A DNA stretch of 9,052 nt from Cyanobacteria bacterium UBA8803 (GTDB lineage Bacteria > Cyanobacteriota > Cyanobacteriia > Cyanobacteriales > Coleofasciculaceae). The notes beneath the pieces are model-generated. The model saw only the letters and a list, made by a program, of their open reading frames with translations. It had not been told where the DNA came from and searched no databases. The stretch is from assembly GCA_003505715.1 (NCBI GenBank), contig DNXU01000199.1, positions 21,986-31,037 on the forward strand, written 5' to 3'. How positions within the stretch are numbered: position 1 is the first letter of the stretch; each line of letters starts with the position of its first letter. A program made the translations under genes and the position numbers. Shown one piece after another: positions 1 through 6,994 of this stretch.

Positions 1-2
1 TT

Positions 3-1790
3 GAAGCGCATATTGGTCGCACGGTGAGTGAGGTTGTACCCAATCTGGCTAACGCCGCCGAACAGCTATTGCGCTCTATCTTAGCAACAGGGGAACCCGT
101 TCTCAATGTGGAAATTATTGGGGAAACTCCGGCTCAACCCGGTGTGCAACGAACCTGGATGGAGAGTTGGTTGCCTTTAAAGGATAGCGATCGCATTATT
201 GGCATTAGCGTCGTTTGCGAGGAAACCACCGAACGCAAACAAGCCCAGATGGCTCTGCAACAACTGAATGCCGAACTTGAGCAACGGGTAGCCCAACGAA
301 CAGCAGAACTTTCTGAGGTAAACACTCGTTTGCTGAAAACATTAACAGCCCTAGAAAAGAGTGAAGAACGTCGCCGACTAGCTCTAGATTTAACCCATAT
401 CGGCTTTTGGGATATGCACTTACCCAGCAAAAATATTATCTGGAATGATAATCACTTCACGCTGCTGGGTTTAGCTCCGTATAGCATCGAGCCAAGTTAT
501 GAACTTTGGCGCAGTCACGTTTACCCTGACGATATTGTTTGGGTTGAACAACGGTTTTTAGCATCAATGGAAAACCGCACCGATTACACTGCCGAATATC
601 GAGTAGTTCATCCTGATGGTTCCGTTCATTGGTTAATGGGGCGTGCCAAAGCCATATACGATGAATCAGGGCGACCTGTGCGATCGCTTGGTGTATTGTT
701 AGATATCAGCGATCGTAAAAGAACAGAAGAAGAACTTAGGCAAAGCGAGGCTAAATTCCGTTCTCTGAGCGAATGTTCCCCTCTCGGCATTTTTATGACA
801 GATATTCAGGGGCGGTGTACTTATACCAATCCACGCTATCAGGCAATTTGTGGCTGCACTTTTGATGAGGCTTTGGGAGAAGGTTGGGTGCAGTTCCTCC
901 ATCCTGAAGACCGACAGGAGGTCACAGCCAGGTGGTCAAAAGCGGTGTCCCAAAGGCAGGAATTTAGGAGTGAAATTCGTTATGTCCATAAAGATAGAAC
1001 CATTCGTTTTGGCCGAGTCCAATCAGCTCCCATATTCTCTGTTTCGGGTGAATTAATCGGTTATGTCGGAACAGTAGAGGATGTTACCGACAAGCGGGCT
1101 GTGGAAACAATGAAAAACGAGTTTATCTCAATTGTCAGCCACGAACTGCGAACGCCCCTGGCTTCAATTTACGGTTCTCTGGGATTACTCGCTGCCGGAG
1201 TCTTAAAAAAACAGCCAGAATCTGCCCAACAGATGTTAGATATCGCCGCTCAAAATACCGAACGTTTAGTGCGTCTGGTTAATGACATTCTTGACTTAGA
1301 GCGCCTAGAAGCACAGAAAGTCAAGCTGAATAAGCAGTGCTGTGATGTGGCCACACTCCTACAACAGTCTGTAGAAACGGTGCAAGCCTTAGCAACAGAA
1401 AACAACATCACGTTATGTGTTGAACCGACTGCGATTCAACTGTGGGTAGATGGCGATCGCATTATTCAAACTCTAGTTAATCTGGTGAGTAATGCGATTA
1501 AATTTTCCCCTCCAGAGACTACGGTTACGCTGAGTGTCCAGGATCAGGCTGACCGAGTTTTATTTAAAGTGCAAGATCGCGGGCGCGGTATTCCTGCCGA
1601 TAAGCTAGAAACTATCTTTGGCAGGTTTCAACAGGTGGATGCTTCTGACTCCCGCCAAAAAGGGGGAACAGGTTTGGGTTTAGCTATCTGTAAAAGTATC
1701 GTGCAACAGCATGGCGGCAAAATCTGGGTGGAAAGCGTTGTCGGAGAGGGCAGTAGCTTTTATTTCAGTTTGCCGAAATCCCTCGATTAG
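3..1790 (+). CDS. Multi-PAS sensor histidine kinase (5' end outside window)
   Basis: Cytoplasmic-looking sensor kinase that would autophosphorylate on histidine and pass the phosphate to a receiver. The frame is open to the left edge, and the residues before the GTG at 24 (EAHIGRT) continue a PAS fold, so that GTG is not the true start. Numbering from it: the end of a PAS domain (1-72), a coiled coil (about 72-115), a second PAS (118-232, PAS_3-like with a C-terminal DISDRK), a third PAS (240-358, ending DVTDKR), a HisKA dimerisation domain with phospho-acceptor H373 in SHELRTPL, and an HATPase domain with N-box N490, G1 box DRGRG (518-522) and G2 box GTGLGL (548-553). All catalytic boxes look intact. 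No membrane segment and no fused receiver are visible. Two free receivers lie 52 bp and about 550 bp downstream and are the likely phosphate acceptors (inference). The signal sensed cannot be read from the PAS domains. Confidence 0.95.
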   Translation, partial: EAHIGRTVSEVVPNLANAAEQLLRSILATGEPVLNVEIIGETPAQPGVQRTWMESWLPLKDSDRIIGISVVCEETTERKQAQMALQQLNAELEQRVAQRTAELSEVNTRLLKTLTALEKSEERRRLALDLTHIGFWDMHLPSKNIIWNDNHFTLLGLAPYSIEPSYELWRSHVYPDDIVWVEQRFLASMENRTDYTAEYRVVHPDGSVHWLMGRAKAIYDESGRPVRSLGVLLDISDRKRTEEELRQSEAKFRSLSECSPLGIFMTDIQGRCTYTNPRYQAICGCTFDEALGEGWVQFLHPEDRQEVTARWSKAVSQRQEFRSEIRYVHKDRTIRFGRVQSAPIFSVSGELIGYVGTVEDVTDKRAVETMKNEFISIVSHELRTPLASIYGSLGLLAAGVLKKQPESAQQMLDIAAQNTERLVRLVNDILDLERLEAQKVKLNKQCCDVATLLQQSVETVQALATENNITLCVEPTAIQLWVDGDRIIQTLVNLVSNAIKFSPPETTVTLSVQDQADRVLFKVQDRGRGIPADKLETIFGRFQQVDASDSRQKGGTGLGLAICKSIVQQHGGKIWVESVVGEGSSFYFSLPKSLD

Positions 1791-1798
1791 CCTTGCAA

Positions 1799-1807
1799 TG
1801 ATATAAT
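1799..1807 (+). promoter_or_regulatory. Extended -10 promoter candidate before the first receiver gene
   Basis: TGATATAAT is an exact match to the extended -10 consensus TGnTATAAT. It lies 9 bp after the kinase stop codon and would start transcription near 1814, leaving a leader of about 29 nt before the ATG at 1843. No good -35 hexamer is present at the usual distance, which an extended -10 can tolerate. It could let the receivers be made independently of the kinase. Inference only; the region is AT-rich, so a chance match is possible. Confidence 0.45.
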
Positions 1808-1842
1808 TTTAAGAATATTGCCCTTAACAAAAACCATTTCTG

Positions 1843-2217
1843 ATGCCAGACAAGCGTATTCTGGTAGTTGATGACGAAATAAACCTCTGTACTGTTATTC
1901 AGGCTTGTCTAGAAAACTTAGGGGGTTGGGAGACGCTGGCAGCTTTATCAGGTAAAGAAGGACTGGCTATAGCCCAAACCCAACAGCTTGATGCAATTTT
2001 ACTAGACGTGATGATGCCTGACATGGACGGAATCACGCTGTTGGGGAAGTTACAAAATGATGCAAAGACTCAAGCGATTCCCGTCATTTTGCTCACAGCT
2101 AAAGTCCAATCCACTGACTTAAACAGATTTGAGAAACTCAGCATCGCTGGAGTGATTGCTAAACCGTTTGACCCTTTGACGCTGGCAGAAAAAGTTGCTG
2201 CTATGCTAGGGTGGTGA
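1843..2217 (+). CDS. Single-domain response regulator (CheY-like receiver), copy 1
   Basis: A 124-residue protein made only of a receiver domain, with no DNA-binding or enzymatic output domain. The acidic pair D10/D11, phospho-acceptor D55 (in ILLDVMMPDMDG), switch T85 and K107 (in AKPF) are all present, so it should be phosphorylatable. It carries the ACLENLGGW signature seen in a group of cyanobacterial stand-alone receivers. It starts at ATG 1843; no clear Shine-Dalgarno sequence precedes it. It follows the histidine kinase by 52 bp on the same strand, so the kinase is its likely phosphodonor (inference). A further receiver of about 52% identity follows. Such proteins usually act as phosphorelay intermediates or by protein-protein contact; the partner is not visible here. 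Confidence 0.93.
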   Translation: MPDKRILVVDDEINLCTVIQACLENLGGWETLAALSGKEGLAIAQTQQLDAILLDVMMPDMDGITLLGKLQNDAKTQAIPVILLTAKVQSTDLNRFEKLSIAGVIAKPFDPLTLAEKVAAMLGW

Positions 2218-2264
2218 TTGACAGTCCCCCGATTCCGCTTCGCTAAAATCCGCGGAGTGTCAAT
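2217..2264. repeat. Imperfect 18-bp inverted repeat between the two receiver genes
   Basis: Arms 2217-2234 and 2247-2264 pair at 15 of 18 positions around a 12-nt loop. The outer seven pairs (ATTGACA with TGTCAAT) are perfect. The left arm begins at the last base of the preceding stop codon. No T-run directly follows the right arm, so it is not a classical intrinsic terminator. It could be an RNA processing or attenuation hairpin, or a dispersed palindromic element or remnant of a transposon end. The arms resemble the GACACTCC-type ends I associate with cyanobacterial IS200/IS605-related elements, but I cannot confirm that here. Confidence 0.7.
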
Positions 2265-2337
2265 TAGGGCTATATGCGCTTTCCTCGAGATTTTCTCATT
2301 TTTTTGATTTAAATTAGGGGTGAGGAAAGCAAAACTC

Positions 2338-2742
2338 ATGGAAACCACTATAGCTACTAAACGAATTTTATTTATTGATGACGAACTCCACGTCCGACAA
2401 GTCGTCAAAGCCTGCCTAGAAGCACTAGGGGGTTGGGACGTGCTGTTAGCGGCTTCGGCTCAAGAAGGTTTAGTTAAGGCAGTTTCTGCGCAACCTGATG
2501 CCATTCTACTTGATGTGATGCTGCCAGAAATAGATGGTCTGGCGCTGTTGCAGCAACTGAAAGCCAATTCCGTAACCCAGTCAATCCCAGTAGTATTTTT
2601 GACGGCAAGACTGAGTTTGACTGAACCACAAAGGTTTCAGGAGTTGGGAGTCAAAGGTGCGATCGCTAAACCCTTTAATTCTCTCACCCTAGTTCCCCAA
2701 ATCGCCAACGCTCTCGGCTGGAATTTAGAAACCCATTACTAA
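2338..2742 (+). CDS. Single-domain response regulator (CheY-like receiver), copy 2
   Basis: A 134-residue receiver-only protein, paralogous to its upstream neighbour (about half of aligned residues identical, including ACLE-LGGW, DAILLDVM and IAKPF). Key residues are D14/D15, phospho-acceptor D59, T89 and K111. I chose ATG 2338 over the in-frame GTG at 2320 because GAGG at 2322-2325 is a plausible ribosome site for the ATG, and the ATG gives the usual short lead (METTIATKRIL) into the first strand. The residues around the active site differ from copy 1 (LPEIDG against MPDMDG; ARLSLTEPQ against AKVQSTDLN), which suggests different partners or lifetimes of the phosphorylated state (inference). 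It has a C-terminal tail (NLETHY) that copy 1 lacks. It ends 56 bp before a convergent gene. Confidence 0.92.
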   Translation: METTIATKRILFIDDELHVRQVVKACLEALGGWDVLLAASAQEGLVKAVSAQPDAILLDVMLPEIDGLALLQQLKANSVTQSIPVVFLTARLSLTEPQRFQELGVKGAIAKPFNSLTLVPQIANALGWNLETHY

Positions 2743-2798
2743 CTTTTTTGGTGGAGGTAGGGAACTCCTGAACAGGGAACAGAAAGAGACTCCCATCA

Positions 2799-3905
2799 CT
2801 AGCTAATTCTATTACCCCTATATTTGATTTTACTTTTGCGTTCAAAATCGCTTTGCTCTTTCAGTGCGCTATTGCTATTTACCTGCGTCTCATCAATCTC
2901 GATCGTATTAATCTCATTACTTTCATTGGGATTTAATTGAGCCTTAACTTTTTTTAAAGTGCGATTGATTTCTCCTTCCAGAAGACCAGTAAGAGCTTTA
3001 CCAGCTTTGACTAATAGGAAAACTTCAGGATTACAGCGGCTGAGCAGGATATGACCTTCTTGGCCTCGAACTGAAATAGTTTCAATCTCGTTCCAGTTCA
3101 ATTCTTCATGAACGCTTCTAGCTAAATAGAGCATTGTTCCAGCCAAAATCAAAACTCTGTTTTCATCCATGCCAATCGGTACAGTGAGAGGCTGTCCTTC
3201 TAAAGAAACTAGCACAGCACCCTGAATACCTATCGGCTTAGAAACCAATTCCATTAAGATTTCTGCGATTGTACTAGTAGGCATATTCTGCTTTTGACCA
3301 TCACTAGATTCTAAACAACCTTCGTGCCAACTTTTTAACAGGTGGTCGTTGCCATCGTTACTCTCTTCTTTGACCTCAGTTGCCATCTCCTCTTCATCGG
3401 CAGGAACAAATAGGCCGAGTAACTCTTGCCGATCGAGGGCAAGGTAGCTTTGCTCCCGAATAGCTGAGGGAATTGCTATCCCCTTACGGGCAGGTTGATA
3501 ATTGCCTAATTCGGGGATAACAAGAGTTTCCAAAGTAACTGGAAAAGCTTGGCGAGGCAGCGGTGCTACTGGCCCAGTATTCAAGCAAGTCAAGATATTT
3601 TCGAGATGGACGGTTTGGAGGAATCCTTCTAAGTAGTAACAGACGAAATAGGGGATGTGAGAACGGCCTAAGTCATCCATTTCATCGTTATACATCCAAC
3701 CAAAAAGAGTATTTTCTGGGCTTAACTGACGAAGATAAGCAGCTCGGTATCCAGCGTGGGGTGGATTATAGGAATCCCAGTACTGATAAACCACTTGTTC
3801 CATAAAAGCTCGCCGAATCTCCATAGGAACTTCTGAACTAGCAAGGCACATAAATCCTACTCTAGGAAAGCTACTGTAAATGAGTTGACCGAAAAACAAT
3901 GACAT
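2799..3905 (-). CDS. Roadblock/LC7-domain protein with conserved N-terminal module (putative GTPase partner)
   Basis: A 368-residue protein in three parts. Residues 1-168 form a compact module rich in aromatic residues, with the segments FGQLIYSSFPRVGF, YWDSYNPP, NTLFGWMYND and DDLGRSHIPYFVCYYL. The pattern of an early QL-Y-S motif and a later GRS--P-F---Y-L recalls the N-terminal domain of GTPase-associated proteins (GAP1-type); this is a tentative likeness. Residues 169-208 are an acidic, low-complexity linker. Residues 211-325 are a Roadblock/LC7 fold (IAEILMELVSKPIGIQGAVLVS, then VFLLVKAGKALTGLLEGEI), the family of MglB and LAMTOR proteins that bind or regulate small GTPases. The tail is polar and basic. 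ATG 3905 is preferred because the module begins right after it; no Shine-Dalgarno sequence is visible. The gene lies 81 bp downstream of a GTPase gene on the same strand, which strongly suggests a working pair. No catalytic residues or membrane segment are seen. Confidence 0.85.
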   Translation of the reverse strand: MSLFFGQLIYSSFPRVGFMCLASSEVPMEIRRAFMEQVVYQYWDSYNPPHAGYRAAYLRQLSPENTLFGWMYNDEMDDLGRSHIPYFVCYYLEGFLQTVHLENILTCLNTGPVAPLPRQAFPVTLETLVIPELGNYQPARKGIAIPSAIREQSYLALDRQELLGLFVPADEEEMATEVKEESNDGNDHLLKSWHEGCLESSDGQKQNMPTSTIAEILMELVSKPIGIQGAVLVSLEGQPLTVPIGMDENRVLILAGTMLYLARSVHEELNWNEIETISVRGQEGHILLSRCNPEVFLLVKAGKALTGLLEGEINRTLKKVKAQLNPNESNEINTIEIDETQVNSNSALKEQSDFERKSKIKYRGNRIS

Positions 3906-3986
3906 AACCAGTAATATGATTTAGGAGGTCGAACAAAGTAAAATTGGTATTTTGTAACTCTTAAGAGCAGTAGGAAAAAAGCTTGT

Positions 3987-4949
3987 TCACCCGCTAGTAG
4001 AGTTTTGCTGTGTTGGTCTTGGTTCAGGGCGGTAGGGGTCAGAGTTGAATACTGCCTCTTTGAAAATTAAAGTTAAGATGGTGAGAAACGCGCCTAGGGA
4101 ACTGATGACTAATGCTATTGTCAGGTACAAGACGTACTTCTTAGGAACTTGGCGTAAACTTCGACCGCGTATCTTTGGCTCAGTCGGTGTAGATAAATTA
4201 TTAACTAAACCCGTCTTAGGAGCCTTTCTCAGCTCGGAGATGAGCCAGAGGATTGGTTCAGATGCTGCTTTAGGCTTGAAACTCGAAACCCCTTCTGGTG
4301 AAGACACGATAGGAATTTCTGAGTAAAATTTTTTATAATTAACTTTCATCTTGTCCAAGTAAGCGGTTAGTGGCTCAAGACGTTGTTCCAAAAGCTGGCG
4401 ACTATTAGGCTTGGATTTGATCAGATCGTATTTGGTTAGGATAAGGGCAAAAGGATGTTTTAAACCATTCTGGTAAACTACCTCAGCAATTGACTGCACG
4501 GGCTGAAGGATTTCTTCAAGCGCCTGAGTGTTAGCCTTGGATATCAGCACCTGGGTATCAATAAACACGCAGCACCCATCCGACTGCCACACCATCATTT
4601 GAAAGGCAGGATTATAAAGCTTACAGGATTCTCCTGGAGTGTCCCACCAGCGAAAATAGCAAAGCGTATCGGTTTTCCCCAGATTGTAGCGTTTCAGGCT
4701 GAATTCAAAGTTAGTGAGTTTGAGGGTAGCTGGTGGATATTGACCAGTCCGAGCTACATAGCTAATGACATTCTCAAGGATTTTCTGCGTCTCGCTATCC
4801 TGGCAATCGAACCACAACTGCGGCATATTTTTTGGCTGACGATCCGGATGTAATTGCGCGTAGCTGCCAGCCAGAAAAACTGTCTTGCCCACCCCTCGTT
4901 GACCGATGCTGAGCAGGCTATACATTTTTTTTTGCTTAGAGTTTATCAT
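3987..4949 (-). CDS. Membrane-anchored P-loop GTPase
   Basis: A 320-residue GTPase-like protein. The Walker A/G1 motif is GQRGVGKT (16-23), the G3 motif DTPGE (103-107, in RWWDTPGES) and the G4 motif TKYD (172-175); VSS at 215-217 may act as G5. The nucleotide domain covers roughly 9-245. A basic stretch (KIRGRSLRQVPKK, 259-271) leads into one hydrophobic helix (about 272-297) and a short polar, proline-rich tail, so the G domain should face the cytoplasm with the C terminus across the plasma or thylakoid membrane (inference). The start is ATG 4949, with GGGG about 7 bases upstream. A second ATG (codon 9) follows a run of nine A. It is probably co-transcribed with the downstream Roadblock gene. 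The length and the WWDTPGE motif resemble the bacterial 'double-GTPase' type clades more than compact MglA; the subfamily is uncertain. Confidence 0.88.
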   Translation of the reverse strand: MINSKQKKMYSLLSIGQRGVGKTVFLAGSYAQLHPDRQPKNMPQLWFDCQDSETQKILENVISYVARTGQYPPATLKLTNFEFSLKRYNLGKTDTLCYFRWWDTPGESCKLYNPAFQMMVWQSDGCCVFIDTQVLISKANTQALEEILQPVQSIAEVVYQNGLKHPFALILTKYDLIKSKPNSRQLLEQRLEPLTAYLDKMKVNYKKFYSEIPIVSSPEGVSSFKPKAASEPILWLISELRKAPKTGLVNNLSTPTEPKIRGRSLRQVPKKYVLYLTIALVISSLGAFLTILTLIFKEAVFNSDPYRPEPRPTQQNSTSG

Positions 4950-4981
4950 TGCTACCCCGAATCGATATGAACAGAAGAATG

Positions 4982-5021
4982 CAGGAGTGTAGGAGTTCAG
5001 GAGTTCGGGAGTTTGGGAGTT
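4982..5021 (+). repeat. Five tandem 8-bp repeats, consensus (C/T)(A/G)GGAGTT
   Basis: Five contiguous octamers (CAGGAGTG, TAGGAGTT, CAGGAGTT, CGGGAGTT, TGGGAGTT) lie between the divergent GTPase and pseudouridine synthase genes. They are a simple tandem repeat that could change copy number by slippage and so alter promoter spacing for either gene (inference). Confidence 0.85.
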
Positions 5022-5095
5022 CCTTCTTCAAACCAAAATTCTGGATAAAGGATACACTCACCGTAAACAGGCCCACTCTCTTGTTTTTGATATTA

Positions 5096-6142
5096 ATGAA
5101 TTCCTCTGATTCCGTATCGTTCCAAGTTGAAAAAACAAGCGCATCTCTTAGCGAAAAGTTCAGCGATCGCCTAGATCGCTACCTTACCCAACACCTCCCG
5201 CACCTGTCCCGTTCTCGCATCCAGAAGCTCATCGCAGAGGGTAACGTCCAGATTAACGGTCAAGCCTGCACTTCTAAAAAAGCGACCGTCCAAGCTGGCG
5301 ATCGCATCTCTCTCACTATCCCGGAAGCCAAACCCCTAGACTTAGAACCCGAAACTATCCCCCTTGATATCCTTTACGAAGACGATCACCTCTTAATTAT
5401 CAACAAACCCGCTGGCTTAGTCGTCCATCCTGCACCTGGACACGCTAAGGGCACCCTCGTTAACGCCCTCCTCGCCCACTGTCCCAACCTAGCCGGAATT
5501 GGTGGCGTGCAGCGTCCCGGCATCGTCCACCGTTTGGATAAAGATACCAGTGGTGCGATCGCGATCGCAAAAACCGATCTAGCCCATCAAAACCTACAAG
5601 CCCAACTTAAAGCCAAAACTGCCCGCCGAGAATATCTCGGTGTCGTCTACGGTTCCCCCTCAGCGGACAGTGGCACTATTAACGAACCGATCGGGCGTCA
5701 TCCAGTTGACCGTAAAAAAATGGCCGTCGTACCCCTAGAAAAAGGCGGACGCCCAGCTGTCACCCATTGGCGCGTACAAGAACGCCTGGGTAACTACACC
5801 CTCATGCACTTTCAACTGGAAACTGGTCGCACGCACCAAATCCGCGTTCACAGCGCCCATATCGGCCATCCCATCGTCGGTGACCCCGTTTACAGCAAGG
5901 GTCGCGATATCGGTGTCAACCTGCCCGGTCAAGCCCTCCATGCGTGGCGGCTGCGGTTACAGCACCCCAACGCAATTGCCCGTCCCCTCCCTCCCAACGC
6001 GGGAGGTGAGAGGACGGGCAGTGAAACTGAGGAATGGATTGAGGCGATCGCCCCTCTCCCCCCAGCCTTTACGACACTCCTAACCGTACTGCGACGGCGA
6101 ACTACTTTACCTAACGCCGAGGCACAAGGGCTTCGTAGTTGA
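5096..6142 (+). CDS. rluD: RluA/RluD-family 23S rRNA pseudouridine synthase
   Basis: Converts specific uridines in RNA to pseudouridine; RluD-type enzymes act on helix 69 of 23S rRNA. From ATG 5096 the protein has 348 residues. It has an N-terminal S4 RNA-binding domain (about 24-80, [11 protein letters not shown] then [18 protein letters not shown]), motif [12 protein letters not shown] (102-112), the catalytic motif HRLDKDTSG (145-153) with nucleophile D148, [10 protein letters not shown], and GRTHQIRVH (244-252). The frame stays open upstream to TTG 4949, but the S4 domain and the usual short lead place the start at 5096; no Shine-Dalgarno sequence is visible. Near the C terminus the usual 'LQHP-(T/S)[11 protein letters not shown]' is broken by about 20 extra residues (about 293-312), encoded mostly by a DNA palindrome. 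The catalytic core is intact, so the enzyme is probably active. The exact target (RluD or another RluA subgroup) is by family resemblance. Confidence 0.92.
   Translation: MNSSDSVSFQVEKTSASLSEKFSDRLDRYLTQHLPHLSRSRIQKLIAEGNVQINGQACTSKKATVQAGDRISLTIPEAKPLDLEPETIPLDILYEDDHLLIINKPAGLVVHPAPGHAKGTLVNALLAHCPNLAGIGGVQRPGIVHRLDKDTSGAIAIAKTDLAHQNLQAQLKAKTARREYLGVVYGSPSADSGTINEPIGRHPVDRKKMAVVPLEKGGRPAVTHWRVQERLGNYTLMHFQLETGRTHQIRVHSAHIGHPIVGDPVYSKGRDIGVNLPGQALHAWRLRLQHPNAIARPLPPNAGGERTGSETEEWIEAIAPLPPAFTTLLTVLRRRTTLPNAEAQGLRS
5975..6022. repeat. GC-rich palindrome inside the pseudouridine synthase gene
   Basis: Left arm 5975-5995 and right arm 6001-6022 are inverted repeats around a 5-base loop (AACGC). 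The outer TGCCCGTCC with GGACGGGCA and the inner CTCCC with GGGAG pair perfectly; the middle is imperfect with one extra base. It is read in frame as the extra residues near 293-309 of the protein. It looks like an inserted palindromic element tolerated by the gene (inference). Confidence 0.75.
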
Positions 6143-6860
6143 GGTTCTGGGCAGACACGCGGGGGATGGGGTTGCCTTGAGGAGCAATGCCTCGTGCCAT
6201 ATCCAAAAAGCTTGATGGATCGCCAGCCTTGGCTTGCTTATCTTGCGGTACAAAGCGGCGTACCGCATTCTGCCAAATGATTTGCGGGAAGCCTAGTTGA
6301 GCCCGGTAGTAAGCATCGTAGCGCGGAGATTTGATGTTAAAGGGTATTTCACCTTCACTCCGACTGGGCAAATTGCGACGCCGCTGATAGGGAACAGTGT
6401 CGTACCCAAAATTGCTCAGGTACTCTTCGCTGTTCAGCAGTGCATCGACAAAGCCTTTAATCCCCTTGGTGGCAACTACGATCGACCAGGCGATTTTTTC
6501 CCGTTCGCTGTAGACATCACGCCCCAGCACCCGTTGCACGCACTGCTCGACAAAGCGATAGTTGCTGTTTTTCTCATAGAAGCTGTTGTAGAAGGTCTTC
6601 GACAACAGCAACCCGCGAATGAAGTCTCGCACCGTAAGCTGACCGTTACGGAGTTGGGACTCCAGGATACGCTCGCGATCCCACTTAAAGGCATGGAAGA
6701 AGATCTGGCGATAGGCCGCTGCGATCAACGCATCCATGTCACTGGACGAGAGCATGTTCTCGGTTGTATAAACTCTGGGTTGTTCATCACCAGGTACGTC
6801 AAAAGCAGCTACCCGCTGATTCTGACTCACCGGAGCATAGTTTAGTAAAGGAAGAGCCAC
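6111..6860 (-). CDS. cpcG: Phycobilisome rod-core linker polypeptide CpcG
   Basis: A 249-residue linker that attaches phycocyanin rods to the allophycocyanin core of the phycobilisome, on the cytoplasmic face of the thylakoid. The N terminus [20 protein letters not shown] is typical of CpcG. A PBS linker domain covers about 36-165, with [58 protein letters not shown] and [18 protein letters not shown]. The C-terminal core-binding part ends ALVPRR. Length is normal for CpcG1-type proteins, and no membrane segment like that of CpcG2/CpcL is present. It starts at GTG 6860, supported by the conserved MALPLL start and by GGAGA 7 bases upstream (6868-6872). Its last 32 bp overlap the end of the convergent pseudouridine synthase gene. 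A promoter candidate lies in the 194-bp gap upstream, so it may be expressed separately from the genes before it. Confidence 0.96.
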   Translation of the reverse strand: MALPLLNYAPVSQNQRVAAFDVPGDEQPRVYTTENMLSSSDMDALIAAAYRQIFFHAFKWDRERILESQLRNGQLTVRDFIRGLLLSKTFYNSFYEKNSNYRFVEQCVQRVLGRDVYSEREKIAWSIVVATKGIKGFVDALLNSEEYLSNFGYDTVPYQRRRNLPSRSEGEIPFNIKSPRYDAYYRAQLGFPQIIWQNAVRRFVPQDKQAKAGDPSSFLDMARGIAPQGNPIPRVSAQNLNYEALVPRR

Positions 6861-6910
6861 GTTTGTATCTCCGTAATCTTAGAAAATCTTACAAACCTTA
6901 ATTTTTAACT

Positions 6911-6940
6911 ATAATACAGATTCCGTGCCCATCTCTGAAA
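6911..6940 (-). promoter_or_regulatory. Weak promoter candidate for cpcG
   Basis: On the minus strand, TATTAT (6911-6916, one mismatch to TATAAT, preceded directly by TG) sits 18 bp downstream of TTTCAG (6935-6940, a poor -35). It would give a leader of about 43 nt ending in the GGAGA ribosome site of cpcG. It is the best promoter-like match in this 194-bp gap, but the evidence is modest. Confidence 0.35.
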
Positions 6941-6994
6941 AAAAATTAGCTAAGTTTACAAAACATTCCCACCAGGATAAATGAAAGGAAAAGA

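Noticed and set aside
2070..2408. A 112-codon minus-strand open frame across the gap between the receivers
   Set aside because: It covers parts of both receiver genes in antisense, has no recognisable motif and is explained as a shadow frame.
2743..2798. Possible bidirectional terminator in the convergent gap after the second receiver
   Set aside because: Only a 4-bp stem (GGAG with CTCC) is seen and there is no following T-run; the GGGAAC-type repeats look like simple sequence.
3920..3944. A strong plus-strand TAGGAGGT upstream of a TTG
   Set aside because: The frame from the TTG stops after six codons, so there is no gene to translate.
4949..5095. An N-terminal extension of the pseudouridine synthase starting at TTG 4949
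   Set aside because: The extension translates the octamer repeat and low-complexity sequence, overlaps the start codon of the divergent GTPase and is not needed for the S4 domain.
2666..5162. Absence of HIP1 octamers across the GTPase/Roadblock region as a sign of horizontal transfer
   Set aside because: Gaps of 1.2 to 1.4 kb occur elsewhere in the window, so a 2.5-kb gap is not strong evidence by itself.
6297..6845. A 182-codon open frame on the plus strand opposite cpcG
   Set aside because: It lies wholly antisense to the well-supported cpcG gene and its translation shows no recognisable domain.
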